Under the pieces are notes generated by a model that saw only the letters and a list, made by a program, of their open reading frames with translations, was not told the origin of the DNA and did no database searches. The position numbers and the translations under genes are program-made. A stretch of 64,000 bases of DNA, taken from Pseudomonas sp. FP2196 (GTDB lineage Bacteria; Pseudomonadota; Gammaproteobacteria; Pseudomonadales; Pseudomonadaceae). Where the stretch lies: contig NZ_CP117445.1 of the NCBI RefSeq assembly GCF_030687715.1, forward strand, positions 4,205,501 through 4,269,500. The letters are read 5' to 3'. Below are positions 27,748-35,692 of the stretch, piece after piece (position 1 is the stretch's first letter; each line of letters begins with the position of its first letter).

Positions 27748-28648
27748 GAGGCTGCTTAACGGTCAACAGAGGCGAGTCCTTCGGCAGGTGCACCTGCAAC
27801 GCCGCAGGCCTTGCCTCGAATCGCATGCTTTCGCCTTCCAGCGGTTCACCATCAAGATTAATGTACAGCCCCTCGGCGACCTTGATTTCGACCCACGGCA
27901 ACCGGGTTCGCACAAACATGTTGTCGATGCCAAAACCGTCGCTAAGCAGACTCTTCAACGTGCCGACCAGCTCCTGTGGAGCCGGCAAAATGCTGACATC
28001 CAGTAATCCGTCGTCGGCCAGTGCCTGCGGACACAGCACATGCCCGCCTCCCGCCTGGCGACCATTGCCGATCCCCAATGCCAGCAGCTCACCGCTCCAG
28101 TGAAAATCCGGTCCCTGCAGCTCGCCATATGCGGCATGCAACTCGCTGAATCGTGACAGACCGGTGAAAAGATAAGCCGCACCGCCCAGCACTTTCTTCA
28201 GATCCTCTGAAGTATTGGCCGTGACCTGACTGCCAAAACCACCAGTGGCCATGTTGAGAAAAATCTGCCCGCCCACTTCACCCAGATCAATATCACGCGC
28301 TGGTGCATCGAGAAGCTCAAGCGCCTCGGCCGGCTCCAGCGGAACTCCCGCTGCGCGGGAAAAATCGTTGGCCGTCCCCAAGGGCAAAAGTACCAGACTG
28401 GCTTTTCCCGGATGCGCCGCGAGAGCTTCGGCGATATCGCGCAAAGTGCCGTCTCCGCCACCGGCAATGATCTTCCGATAGCCTTCCGCCAGCGCTTGCT
28501 CCACCCATCGCTGGGCATCGCCTGCCTCCCAGGTCAGACGCACTGCCAATTCCCAGCCTTGCTTGCGCTTGTCCTCGACCGCGGTGCGAACCGCCTCGTT
28601 GAGTGCCTGTTTGCCATGCAGAATCAACAGTGCCCGGCGTTCACTCAT
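27731..28648 (-). CDS. yegS: YegS/DAGK-family lipid kinase
   Basis: A 305-residue diacylglycerol-kinase-like enzyme. The nucleotide-binding motif GGGDGTLRDIAEAL lies near residue 63 and PLGTANDFSRAAG near 92; the C-terminal beta domain includes GGFGSQVTANTSED, GIGNGRQAGGGHVLCP and LDGEPLEGESM. YegS phosphorylates phosphatidylglycerol in vitro in E. coli. The start ATG at 28648 follows CAGGGAGTGACGCT; an upstream in-frame start at 28723 would add 25 low-complexity basic residues and is not favoured. It overlaps the convergent response regulator gene by 17 bases. Confidence 0.9.
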   Translation of the reverse strand: MSERRALLILHGKQALNEAVRTAVEDKRKQGWELAVRLTWEAGDAQRWVEQALAEGYRKIIAGGGDGTLRDIAEALAAHPGKASLVLLPLGTANDFSRAAGVPLEPAEALELLDAPARDIDLGEVGGQIFLNMATGGFGSQVTANTSEDLKKVLGGAAYLFTGLSRFSELHAAYGELQGPDFHWSGELLALGIGNGRQAGGGHVLCPQALADDGLLDVSILPAPQELVGTLKSLLSDGFGIDNMFVRTRLPWVEIKVAEGLYINLDGEPLEGESMRFEARPAALQVHLPKDSPLLTVKQPLSRPD

Positions 28649-29076
28649 AGCGTCACTCCCTGAATTGAATCGGTTGAAACATCTTGACCGCAGCGGCACG
28701 TAAAAAAGCCGCAAGAATGACAATTAATTCAAGCGACCGGACGAGGCGTCCTACGCAGCGGTATTTTTTCTTACAAAACAAGAGGAATCGGCTTAATTGA
28801 CCAAGCTCGGCCATTGGTTCACCGTGTGTCGGCGGTATCAATCATCCCAATAACACAAGGACGTGCATGTAATGAGTGGATACACCCCGAGTTTTTTTAA
28901 CAGCTCGACAGATGGAAAAGGTTACTGGCTTCTATTCGAAACAGCCGCTGTTGGATTTTTCCATGCAGAGCCTTGAAGCCAGAATGCCAGTGAGTCCGGT
29001 TGGACCTCTCGCCGAAAGTCGCGCGAACCCCAAGTCCGAGTTCAAAAGCAACGCCAAGACCACTGGAGAAGTTGAT
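28649..29076. other. Gap between yegS and the small membrane protein
   Basis: No confident gene. A 34-codon frame (28872-28976, MSGYTPSFFNSS...) begins ten bases after AAGGA and is hydrophobic in its middle. A second frame, in phase with the downstream small gene, is open from 28876. They overlap out of phase, so at most one is real. Confidence 0.35.
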
Positions 29077-29271
29077 ATGGAACCTCGTGTTACCGAGTTG
29101 GAAACCCACCTCAAATACATTCGACGGGACATGGACGAAGTTCGTAGTGACGTCAGAACAATCAAACACCGTCTTGCCTATTCGGCGGGTGCAACAGCGG
29201 TAGTACTGGCTCTGCTGGGTTGGGTGGCCAACAGCCGATTCGACCAGCTTGTTACGCTGATCAGCCATTGA
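29077..29271 (+). CDS. Small coiled-coil membrane protein, unknown function
   Basis: A 64-residue protein: a charged heptad-like helix (MEPRVTELETHLKYIRRDMD, continuing EVRSDVRTIKHRL) followed by one membrane helix (YSAGATAVVLALLGWVANSR) and a short tail. The layout resembles small XhlA-like or phage-derived helix-plus-anchor proteins, but I do not recognise a family. The start at 29077 is chosen for GGAGAAGTTGAT just upstream. The frame stays open with normal codon use back to 28876, so a longer form (for example from ATG 28912, 119 residues) is possible. A hairpin follows. Confidence 0.5.
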   Translation: MEPRVTELETHLKYIRRDMDEVRSDVRTIKHRLAYSAGATAVVLALLGWVANSRFDQLVTLISH

Positions 29272-29285
29272 TTCAGAGAAACATC

Positions 29286-29316
29286 GCAGGCATCGACTGT
29301 TTCAGCCGACGCCTGC
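29286..29316. terminator. Possible terminator after the small membrane gene
   Basis: GCAGGC (29286-29291) pairs with GCCTGC (29311-29316), with partly complementary inner arms, followed by ATTTAT on the plus strand. It lies between this gene and the convergent moeA. The T tract is poor. Confidence 0.4.
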
Positions 29317-29328
29317 ATTTATGCTCGA

Positions 29329-30555
29329 TCAGCCCAGTAGATCACTCAGTGGAATGAAAACGACCTCATCCCCTGCATGTAGAGTGCGGCCTTCCAGCAC
29401 TTCAACCAATCCATCTGCCCACGCAGCACTGCGCAGCACACCGGAACTCTGGTTGCGATAGATCGTCGCTCGCCCTTGCTCGAGACGCCCACGCAGGTAT
29501 TCACGGCGATTGCCGGCCACCGGCCAAGTGAAGCCTGCCGGCACCGGGAACTTCAGAGGCTCGACATCCCGTACACCCTGCCGGCGCAACAGGTAGGGGC
29601 GAGTCAGCAGAGCAAAGGTCACCAACGTGGACGCCGGGTTACCAGGCAAGCCGATGACCGGCACATTGCGGAAATGTCCGAATGTCAGCGGTTTTCCGGG
29701 CTTGATGGCCAGTTTCCAAAGGGCCAGTTCGCCCTCTTCTCGCAGGGCAATACCCAGAAAATCCGCTTCACCTACTGATACACCACCGGTGGAAAGGATC
29801 AGATCAACATTCTGCAACTCACCGAGCCGGGCACGGGTGGTAGCAAGGTCATCAGGAAGAATGCCAGCGTCGATCACTTCACAGCCAAGACGCAGTAACC
29901 AGCTGCACAGCAACACCCGATTACTGTTGTAAATCTGCCCCGGCCCCAATGGCTGACCCGGTTCGACCAGTTCGTCGCCAGTAGAAATCACCGCAACTCG
30001 AACCTTGCGCACAACTTTCAGCCCGGCGCAGCCCAGCGACGCGGACAAGCCTTGTTCAATCGGACCAAGTCGCGTTCCGGCGGGAAGTATCAGTTCCCCG
30101 ACGGTTGTTTCCTGGCCTTGCGGGCGAATGTTCTGCCCGATTTTCAGAGGCTCAACGAAACGCACGCGTCCATCGGACTGAACGTCAGCGTTTTCCTGCA
30201 TTTCCACGCAATTGGCACCGGGTGGTATCGGCGCCCCCGTGAAGATTCGCGCACAGGTACCGGATTTCAAAGCTTCCGGAGACTGCCCGGCAAACACCTT
30301 TTGACTGACCGGCAGCGGTTCGCCTGCCCAGTCCGAGAGGTTCAAGGCGTATCCGTCCATGGCACTGTTGGGCCAAGGTGGCAGATCCAGGGTCGAAACC
30401 AGATCTTCGGCCAGTACCCGACCCTCGACCTGAGCCAGTGGCAAATATTCGTGCTCGACGATTGGCGAGGCCTCGGCCATTTCCAGCAGTCGCGCCAGCG
30501 CCACTTCGACGGGCATCAACGAGCCCGTCTTGCCCGGCTTACCCACGGGATTCAC
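29329..30555 (-). CDS. moeA: Molybdopterin molybdotransferase MoeA
   Basis: A 408-residue enzyme that inserts molybdate into adenylylated molybdopterin in the cytoplasm. Family segments seen: LPPWPNSAMDGYALNLSDW near residue 60, RIFTGAPIPPGANCVEMQE near 103, the MPT-binding GDELVEPGQPLGPGQIYNSN near 195, and LSTGGVSVGEADFLG followed by KPGKPLTFGHFRNVPVIGLP. Full family length, including the C-terminal domain IV. The start is a GTG at 30555 that lies inside the end of moaB (17-base overlap), so the two genes are probably translated together; a later start would remove only unconserved residues. Confidence 0.92.
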   Translation of the reverse strand: MNPVGKPGKTGSLMPVEVALARLLEMAEASPIVEHEYLPLAQVEGRVLAEDLVSTLDLPPWPNSAMDGYALNLSDWAGEPLPVSQKVFAGQSPEALKSGTCARIFTGAPIPPGANCVEMQENADVQSDGRVRFVEPLKIGQNIRPQGQETTVGELILPAGTRLGPIEQGLSASLGCAGLKVVRKVRVAVISTGDELVEPGQPLGPGQIYNSNRVLLCSWLLRLGCEVIDAGILPDDLATTRARLGELQNVDLILSTGGVSVGEADFLGIALREEGELALWKLAIKPGKPLTFGHFRNVPVIGLPGNPASTLVTFALLTRPYLLRRQGVRDVEPLKFPVPAGFTWPVAGNRREYLRGRLEQGRATIYRNQSSGVLRSAAWADGLVEVLEGRTLHAGDEVVFIPLSDLLG

Positions 30556-31078
30556 AAGGCGCTGCCTGTTTCAGATGAGGAACGAAATTGCACGGACGGT
30601 GACGAGCATCCAGTTGCTCACCCAGAATCCCATCCCACCCCGTACGCACGGCATTGTTCGAACCCGGCAAGCAGCAAACCAGCGTGCCATTGGCCAGACC
30701 GGCCAGCGCCCGGGATTGCACGGTCGAGGTGCCGATATCGGCCACCGATATCTGCCGGAACAACTCCCCAAACCCATCCACTTGCTTGTCGAGCAGACAC
30801 GTGACGGCTTCAGGGGTGCTGTCGCGGCCAGTGAAGCCGGTGCCACCGGTGATCAGCACCACCTGTACGACATCGTCGGCAATCCAGTTGGCGACTTGCG
30901 CGCGAATTTTGTAGAGGTCATCTTTGAGCAGGACCCGCGCTGCCAGATTGTGGCCGGCGGCCGCGAGGCGGTCGACGAAGACTTGGCCTGAAGTGTCGGT
31001 TTCCAGGGTTCGGGTATCGCTGACAGTCAGAACCGCAATATTGAGCGGCACGAAAGGTACATCAGCCTTGGCTTTCAT
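30539..31078 (-). CDS. moaB: Molybdenum cofactor biosynthesis protein MoaB
   Basis: A 179-residue MogA/MoaB-type protein that adenylylates molybdopterin ahead of MoeA. The signature LITGGTGFTGRDSTPEAV is near residue 76 and FGELFRQISVADIGTS near 103, with LPGSNNAVRTGWD near 142. The MoaB branch is inferred from length and from the adjacent moeA, in the same order as moaB2-moeA2 in P. aeruginosa as I recall it. ATG at 31078 follows GGAAGAGCCT. The gene is divergent from mobA, giving a cofactor cluster around a short 81-base gap. Confidence 0.9.
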   Translation of the reverse strand: MKAKADVPFVPLNIAVLTVSDTRTLETDTSGQVFVDRLAAAGHNLAARVLLKDDLYKIRAQVANWIADDVVQVVLITGGTGFTGRDSTPEAVTCLLDKQVDGFGELFRQISVADIGTSTVQSRALAGLANGTLVCCLPGSNNAVRTGWDGILGEQLDARHRPCNFVPHLKQAAPCESRG

Positions 31079-31159
31079 AGGCTCTTCCAGTTGTAGGGAA
31101 AACAGCCTGGTGTTATATCACAGCGCCCCCTTTTTTCGCCGCCCCTCCGGAGAGCTGCC

Positions 31160-31762
31160 ATGACCTTTGACACGCAACTGCCGCCCTGCTCTATCTTGCT
31201 TTTGGCGGGTGGACGCGGGCAGCGCATGGGCGGTCAGGACAAAGGTCTGGTGGAGTGGCTGGGCGAGCCGTTGATTGCGCATTTACAGCGCAAGACCCGT
31301 CCGCTCACCGATGACCTGATCATCTCCTGCAACCGTAATCGTGAGCGTTACGCGCCGTTCGCCGATCAATTGGTGGTGGATGACGAGGACGACTTTCCCG
31401 GTCCGTTGGCCGGTATTCGCGCCGGCCTGAGAGCCGCACGCCATTCGCATCTGTTGGTATTGCCCTGCGATGTCCCGCGTATTGATGGTGCGTTGCTACA
31501 AAGCATGCGCGAGACCGCGAATCTGCATAATGATAAACCTTTAATGTTGCGCCATGACGAGCACTGGGAACCGTTGTTGTGCGTGATCCCGGTCGCCCTT
31601 TTACCGGCATTCGAAGATGCCTGGAATGCAGGGGAGCGTAGCCCCGGCCGGGTCATGCGCAATCTCGGCGCCACCGCGCTGCACTGTCCCGACAACGATC
31701 CACGGCTAGCCAACCTGAACACCCCCGACCTGTTAAATGCGCACAACACTGTGTCAGACTGA
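31160..31762 (+). CDS. mobA: Molybdenum cofactor guanylyltransferase MobA
   Basis: A 200-residue nucleotidyltransferase that joins GMP to Mo-molybdopterin to make the bis-MGD cofactor. The nucleotide-binding motif [20 protein letters not shown] is at residues 14-33, followed by [14 protein letters not shown] near 77 and [13 protein letters not shown] near 99. Full length for the family. The ATG at 31160 follows CCGGAGAGCTGCC. It diverges from moaB-moeA, so the shared gap likely carries both promoters; no molybdenum-cofactor riboswitch was recognised there. Confidence 0.93.
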   Translation: MTFDTQLPPCSILLLAGGRGQRMGGQDKGLVEWLGEPLIAHLQRKTRPLTDDLIISCNRNRERYAPFADQLVVDDEDDFPGPLAGIRAGLRAARHSHLLVLPCDVPRIDGALLQSMRETANLHNDKPLMLRHDEHWEPLLCVIPVALLPAFEDAWNAGERSPGRVMRNLGATALHCPDNDPRLANLNTPDLLNAHNTVSD

Positions 31763-31840
31763 CACTATTCAAGGAACTCTCACGCCTTGTATACGTCTCA
31801 AGCTCAGTAACCAAAAGAATTCCCATTCGGAGACACACTC

Positions 31841-32062
31841 ATGACTCAACGGACCCTCGCCACTTTCATGCTCGCACTGGGCCTAGCTACCCTCGCCGGT
31901 TGCTCGTCGCCAACAGTGATCACCTTGAATGACGGTCGCGAAATCCAGGCCGTCGACACCCCGCAATACGATGATGATTCGGGCTTTTACGAGTTCAAAC
32001 AGCTCGACGGCAAAGAAACCCGCATCAACAAGGATCAGGTTCGTACCGTTAAAGAGCTGTAA
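31841..32062 (+). CDS. YgdI/YgdR-family lipoprotein
   Basis: A 73-residue small lipoprotein. The signal peptide TLATFMLALGLATLAGC ends in the lipobox LAGC with Cys21 as the lipidation site, followed by a YgdI/YgdR SH3-like domain (VITLNDGREIQAVDTPQYDD, GFYEFKQLDGKETRINKDQV). Ser22 rather than Asp after Cys suggests sorting to the outer membrane. The role of the family is unknown. ATG at 31841 follows CGGAGACACACTC, and a strong terminator follows the gene. Confidence 0.88.
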   Translation: MTQRTLATFMLALGLATLAGCSSPTVITLNDGREIQAVDTPQYDDDSGFYEFKQLDGKETRINKDQVRTVKEL

Positions 32063-32085
32063 GCTCTGGGTCGACACCGGATACA

Positions 32086-32116
32086 GAAAAGCCCGCATTG
32101 ATATGCGGGCTTTTTC
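32086..32116 (+). terminator. Rho-independent terminator
   Basis: AAAAGCCCGCAT and ATGCGGGCTTTTT pair around a short TGAT loop, with a T tail; it follows the lipoprotein gene and also faces the convergent pseudouridine synthase gene. Confidence 0.9.
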
Positions 32117-32143
32117 ATGGGCACTGGAAAATTGGCAGCGCTA

Positions 32144-33034
32144 TCACCACTGCAGGGTGAGGCGACTTTCGAATTCGCGTTCCTCTCCAGTTACCGGGTC
32201 GATGAAGCGTAGTCCTTGCGCCAGTAGCTTCAGCGGGTTGGCGTAATCATCTTCGGCATCTTTCAACACATCCGGGTAGAACGGATCGTTGCAGATGCTC
32301 GCCCCCAGCGCGGTCATGTGAACACGCAACTGATGCTTCTTGCCCGTCACCGGAAACAAGCCATAACGCCACAGCTCACCGTTTTTTTCCCGAACCTCTA
32401 CAGCTGTTTCTGTATTGCTGGCGCCCGTCCCTTCCTGCATGCGAAAAAACGGCTCGCCATCAACCAAACGGCTTTTGTGTACCAAAGGGAAATCCAGTTG
32501 GGGCAATGCCGGAGCAATGGCTTCATAGCGCTTGTCGATCTGCCGTGTCGGGAACAGCGACTGATACGCGGAACGGGTTTGCGGATTAGCCGAGAAGATC
32601 ACCAGCCCCGCCGTATGCCGGTCGATCCGGTGCAGCGGCACCAGATGAGGATTGTCCAGCCGACGAATCAGCCTGCGCAACAAGGTTTGTTCGACATACT
32701 CGCCGGCCGGGGTCACCGGGAGAAAGTGAGGTTTGTCAGCCACCACCAGATGTTCGTCGGCGTAAAGAATCGACTCGACCACCGGTATCGGTTTTTCGTC
32801 CGGCACTTCGCGAAAGTAGTGAATCCGCAGGCCTTCCTTGTAGGACAAGTCCAACGCAATCGGCTGACCTTGGCCATCCAGCACCCGCCCCCGAGCAATC
32901 CGGTCAAGCCACTGCTCGCGCCCAATGGCACTGAAATGCTCGCACAAACAATCAAGTACGGTCAGCCAAGTACCCGGCGGCAGATACAGTGTGCTGGCCT
33001 GATTCTGTGCAGCGGAAAATGTTGATGTGGACAT
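32144..33034 (-). CDS. RluA-family RNA pseudouridine synthase
   Basis: A 296-residue pseudouridine synthase. The catalytic motif HRIDRHTAGLVIFS is near residue 160 (the Asp of HRIDR is the nucleophile), preceded by ILYADEHLVVADKPHFLPVT and followed by the C-terminal KKHQLRVHMTALGASICNDPFY. There is a short N-terminal extension before the core but no clear S4 domain. The family modifies rRNA or tRNA; the target site cannot be assigned. ATG at 33034 (MSTSTFSAA) is preferred to the longer frame starting at 33067 because GAGGATTC lies upstream of it. Confidence 0.87.
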   Translation of the reverse strand: MSTSTFSAAQNQASTLYLPPGTWLTVLDCLCEHFSAIGREQWLDRIARGRVLDGQGQPIALDLSYKEGLRIHYFREVPDEKPIPVVESILYADEHLVVADKPHFLPVTPAGEYVEQTLLRRLIRRLDNPHLVPLHRIDRHTAGLVIFSANPQTRSAYQSLFPTRQIDKRYEAIAPALPQLDFPLVHKSRLVDGEPFFRMQEGTGASNTETAVEVREKNGELWRYGLFPVTGKKHQLRVHMTALGASICNDPFYPDVLKDAEDDYANPLKLLAQGLRFIDPVTGEEREFESRLTLQW

Positions 33035-33105
33035 ACGGAAATTCGAATCCTCAATGCAGGTCGGCATTATCCAACACAGAGGGAAACGAACCTAGCGCTG
33101 AATCC

Positions 33106-33423
33106 TCAGGCGGGAATCGATTTGAGCGCCGCCGCCTCGGTGAATTCCTTGAGCCAGCGCAACACGTCAACCGCCTCCCAGCGGCCCGGGTCGTACAAGG
33201 CGTAAAGCAAACCCTGATAACCGACCACGTCCAACTGTTTGTGATAACCGGCGCGCTGAAACAGGGCTTCGATCTCGGCAAAACAGGTATTGAAATGCAG
33301 TTTGTTGAATGGCGTCTTGCCCTCCGTGACCAACCCGTCCAGGCGCAATTCGAGAACGGCCTCGCGCACCACGTCAACCGACATCCGGTTCACGCTGTTC
33401 TTCAACTGCTCGACATTGACCAC
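33106..33423 (-). CDS. Small protein of unknown function behind a LexA box
   Basis: A 105-residue soluble protein I cannot assign to a characterised family. The N-terminal part (EQLKNSVNRMSVDVVREAVL, LRLDGLVTEGKTPFNKL) could be a small helical DNA-binding-like fold; the middle (FAEIEALFQRAGYHKQLDVV) and the aromatic GYQGLLYALYDPGRWEAVD are followed by a helical tail. No signal peptide or membrane segment. GTG at 33423 follows GAGGGACGAACC. A perfect SOS-box palindrome lies 21 bases upstream, so induction by DNA damage is a strong inference. The gene is alone: glutaredoxin-like gene behind it, pseudouridine synthase gene ahead. Confidence 0.75.
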   Translation of the reverse strand: MVNVEQLKNSVNRMSVDVVREAVLELRLDGLVTEGKTPFNKLHFNTCFAEIEALFQRAGYHKQLDVVGYQGLLYALYDPGRWEAVDVLRWLKEFTEAAALKSIPA

Positions 33424-33443
33424 GGTTCGTCCCTCTTACCCAA

Positions 33444-33465
33444 TTACTGTATGAACATACAGTAA
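33444..33465 (-). promoter_or_regulatory. LexA (SOS) operator
   Basis: TTACTGTATG-AA-CATACAGTAA is a perfect 10-bp dyad whose core CTGT-N8-ACAG (33447-33462) matches the LexA consensus CTGTATATATATACAG at nearly every base. It lies directly upstream of the 105-residue protein gene, overlapping the likely -10 region (TACAGT on the minus strand). Confidence 0.88.
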
Positions 33466-33535
33466 CCGAATAAACCGGAAAGTGCCAAGGGATGGATGAC
33501 AGGTGGCGACCAGCGGGACGCAGCAGAAACATCGG

Positions 33536-33772
33536 TTACCGAAGGAATGCGACGACCTGATCAGCGCTGAACGGCCAGCCCAGTTCAGCTCCAGTGTCAA
33601 TTCGGCGCAGCACCGGAATGCGCAAACTGTATGCCTCGAACCACGATTCGTCTTCAGCGATATCCACCAGCTCGACCAATAGCCCGCGCTCGACGAACTC
33701 CATCAACATGGCCTCGGCGACTTCACAGAGATGGCACCCGAGGGTGCCGAACAACTGGCATTCAGGAAGCAT
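33536..33772 (-). CDS. Glutaredoxin-like small redox protein
   Basis: A 78-residue thioredoxin-fold protein of the glutaredoxin-like/DUF836 class. The redox motif is CHLC in GTLGCHLCEVAEAML (Cys13 and Cys16), followed by LVDIAEDESWFEAYSLRIPV with the cis-Pro position of glutaredoxins (RIPVLRR). It is complete at normal family length. Its redox partner is unknown. The ATG at 33772 begins MLPECQLFG. A 112-base gap holding the LexA box separates it from the downstream small gene, so they are probably separate transcripts. Confidence 0.82.
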   Translation of the reverse strand: MLPECQLFGTLGCHLCEVAEAMLMEFVERGLLVELVDIAEDESWFEAYSLRIPVLRRIDTGAELGWPFSADQVVAFLR

Positions 33773-33979
33773 GATTGCTCAACCAAAAATTAATTCGCTC
33801 ATTCTAGGCCGCACCTGAAAACCCGTCGAGCCACTCCGCCCAAAGGCTTGAGGGCCAGCGACTGCGGTTCACGCACAAAACCCTGACACACATCAGTTCA
33901 CAGAAATGCCAATCAGGCGATGCTCCCGCGCTTTTTGCCTCTACGCTTGAGAAGCCAGAGCCTGACATCGGAGTGTCTT

Positions 33980-35692
33980 GTGTTTGCCAACCTGCTCATC
34001 ATCCTCGCCTCGTCCCTCGTGATGATTGCCCTGTTCCGTCGTCTGCGGCTACCACCGGTATTGGGTTACCTGTGCGTGGGATTGCTGGTCGGGCCAACGG
34101 CATTCAACTGGGTCAACGAAAGTGAAAACCTGCCCGACGTGGCTGAGTTGGGCGTGGTGTTTCTGCTGTTTTCGCTGGGTCTGGAGTTTTCCCTGTCGAA
34201 AATGATTGCGCTGCGCAAAGTGGTTTTTCGCCTGGGCAGCCAGCAAGTGCTGATCAGCACGGCAATACTGGGATCGCTGTTGATGCTGCTGGGGATGCCC
34301 CTGACCCCGGCATTGTTGCTTGGCGCCGGCCTGTCGTTGTCGTCGACGGCGATCGTCACCAAGGAATTAAGCAGTCTTGGCGAGGTGTTCAGCAGCCACG
34401 GCCAGAACGCCGTCGGTGTTTTGCTGTTCCAGGATGTGGTCGCAGTACTGCTGCTGACGCTTGTGCCCGTGTTTGCCGGAAGCAGTGATCAGGTCTGGTA
34501 TTGGGCATTGCCGTTGACCTTGGCGAAAACCGTGGTGCTGTTTTTTGGCCTGTTGTTCGCCAGTCGCTGGTTGCTGCCTCGGCTGTTCCATGAGGTGGCC
34601 GCTTCACGCTCGGCAGAGTTGTTCGTGCTGCTGGCATTGGTGATTGTGTTATTGACCGCATGGCTGACCCACCTGCTCGGCCTGTCCCCGGCCCTTGGCG
34701 CATTTCTGGCCGGCATGTTGCTCGGCGAAAGCCACTACCGGCATCAGATCGAGGCCGATATCCGGCCCTTTCGCGACATTCTGCTCGGGGTGTTTTTTGT
34801 CAGCATTGGCATGTTGATTGACCTGCAGCTATTCATCAGCCACAGCCTGCTGATCATCGGCCTCACGCTCGGTTTACTGGTGATCAAAGGCATCGTGGTG
34901 GCGCTGCTCGTGAAGTGGCGCGGCAGCGACAGTGAAACGGCGTGGCGCAGCGGTCTGGCGCTCGCTCAGGGCGGCGAGTTCTGCTTTGCCTTGATGGCGC
35001 AGATGCAGCAGAACCAGATGCTGCCAGCCAAGCTCGGTGCGCTTTTGCTCGCAGCGACTTTTTGCTCGATGCTGTTGACCCCATTGCTGCTACGCGCGGC
35101 ACCGAGAATCGCCGCCAGCCTGCATCGCAAACCCAATGAGGAGGCTCAGATCGACGAGATCAGCGCACTCAACGCCGACCTCAACAAACACGTAGTGATA
35201 TGCGGCTACGGCCGCGTTGGCCAGTCCATTGGCCGTATCCTGAGCAATGCCAAGCAACCTTACATCGCGCTGGACAACGATCCCATACGTATCCAGGAGG
35301 CAGCCATCGCGGAAAGCAACGTGCATTACGGCGACTGCTCGCGCAGCGATCTGTTGCTCGCCGTCGGCCTGTTACGAGCAAGGCTGCTGGTGATTGCCGT
35401 GGATCAAGGCGACGTCGCCCTGCATATCCTCAAGGAAGCACGCCATCTCAATGATCAGGTGCCGATTCTGGTGCGCACCCGTGATGACAGCCAATTGGCA
35501 GAACTGAAAGCCGCCGGCGCCACCGAAGTGGTACCGGAACTGTTGGAATCAAGCTTGATGCTCGGCTCTCACGCCTTGATCATGCTGGGTCTGCCGGCGC
35601 ATCAAGTACAGGAGAGAGTCGATCAGGTGCGCAGTGATCGTTATCGCCTGCTGCACGGGTTTTATCCGGGAGCCAACGATGAGGAGACCTAG
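33980..35692 (+). CDS. CPA2-family cation:proton antiporter with TrkA-N domain (KefB/YbaL type)
   Basis: A 570-residue inner-membrane protein. About twelve membrane helices occupy residues 1-385 (LLIILASSLVMIALFRRLRL, LPPVLGYLCVGLLVGPTAF, LGLSPALGAFLAGMLLGES with the acidic transport residue region), followed by a cytosolic RCK/TrkA-N domain from about 405 (HVVICGYGRVGQSIGRIL, then DNDP) that binds nucleotide and gates transport. It is a potassium or sodium/proton antiporter; the ion cannot be fixed. GTG at 33980 is preferred because GGAGTG lies just upstream and the first helix then starts at once; an ATG at 33920 adds 20 residues. Its stop shares CTAG with the convergent amt gene. Confidence 0.88.
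   Translation: MFANLLIILASSLVMIALFRRLRLPPVLGYLCVGLLVGPTAFNWVNESENLPDVAELGVVFLLFSLGLEFSLSKMIALRKVVFRLGSQQVLISTAILGSLLMLLGMPLTPALLLGAGLSLSSTAIVTKELSSLGEVFSSHGQNAVGVLLFQDVVAVLLLTLVPVFAGSSDQVWYWALPLTLAKTVVLFFGLLFASRWLLPRLFHEVAASRSAELFVLLALVIVLLTAWLTHLLGLSPALGAFLAGMLLGESHYRHQIEADIRPFRDILLGVFFVSIGMLIDLQLFISHSLLIIGLTLGLLVIKGIVVALLVKWRGSDSETAWRSGLALAQGGEFCFALMAQMQQNQMLPAKLGALLLAATFCSMLLTPLLLRAAPRIAASLHRKPNEEAQIDEISALNADLNKHVVICGYGRVGQSIGRILSNAKQPYIALDNDPIRIQEAAIAESNVHYGDCSRSDLLLAVGLLRARLLVIAVDQGDVALHILKEARHLNDQVPILVRTRDDSQLAELKAAGATEVVPELLESSLMLGSHALIMLGLPAHQVQERVDQVRSDRYRLLHGFYPGANDEET

Noticed and set aside
31079..31159. Molybdenum-cofactor riboswitch in the moaB-mobA gap
   Set aside because: The gap is only 81 bases, too short for the known structured element, and no conserved core was recognised.
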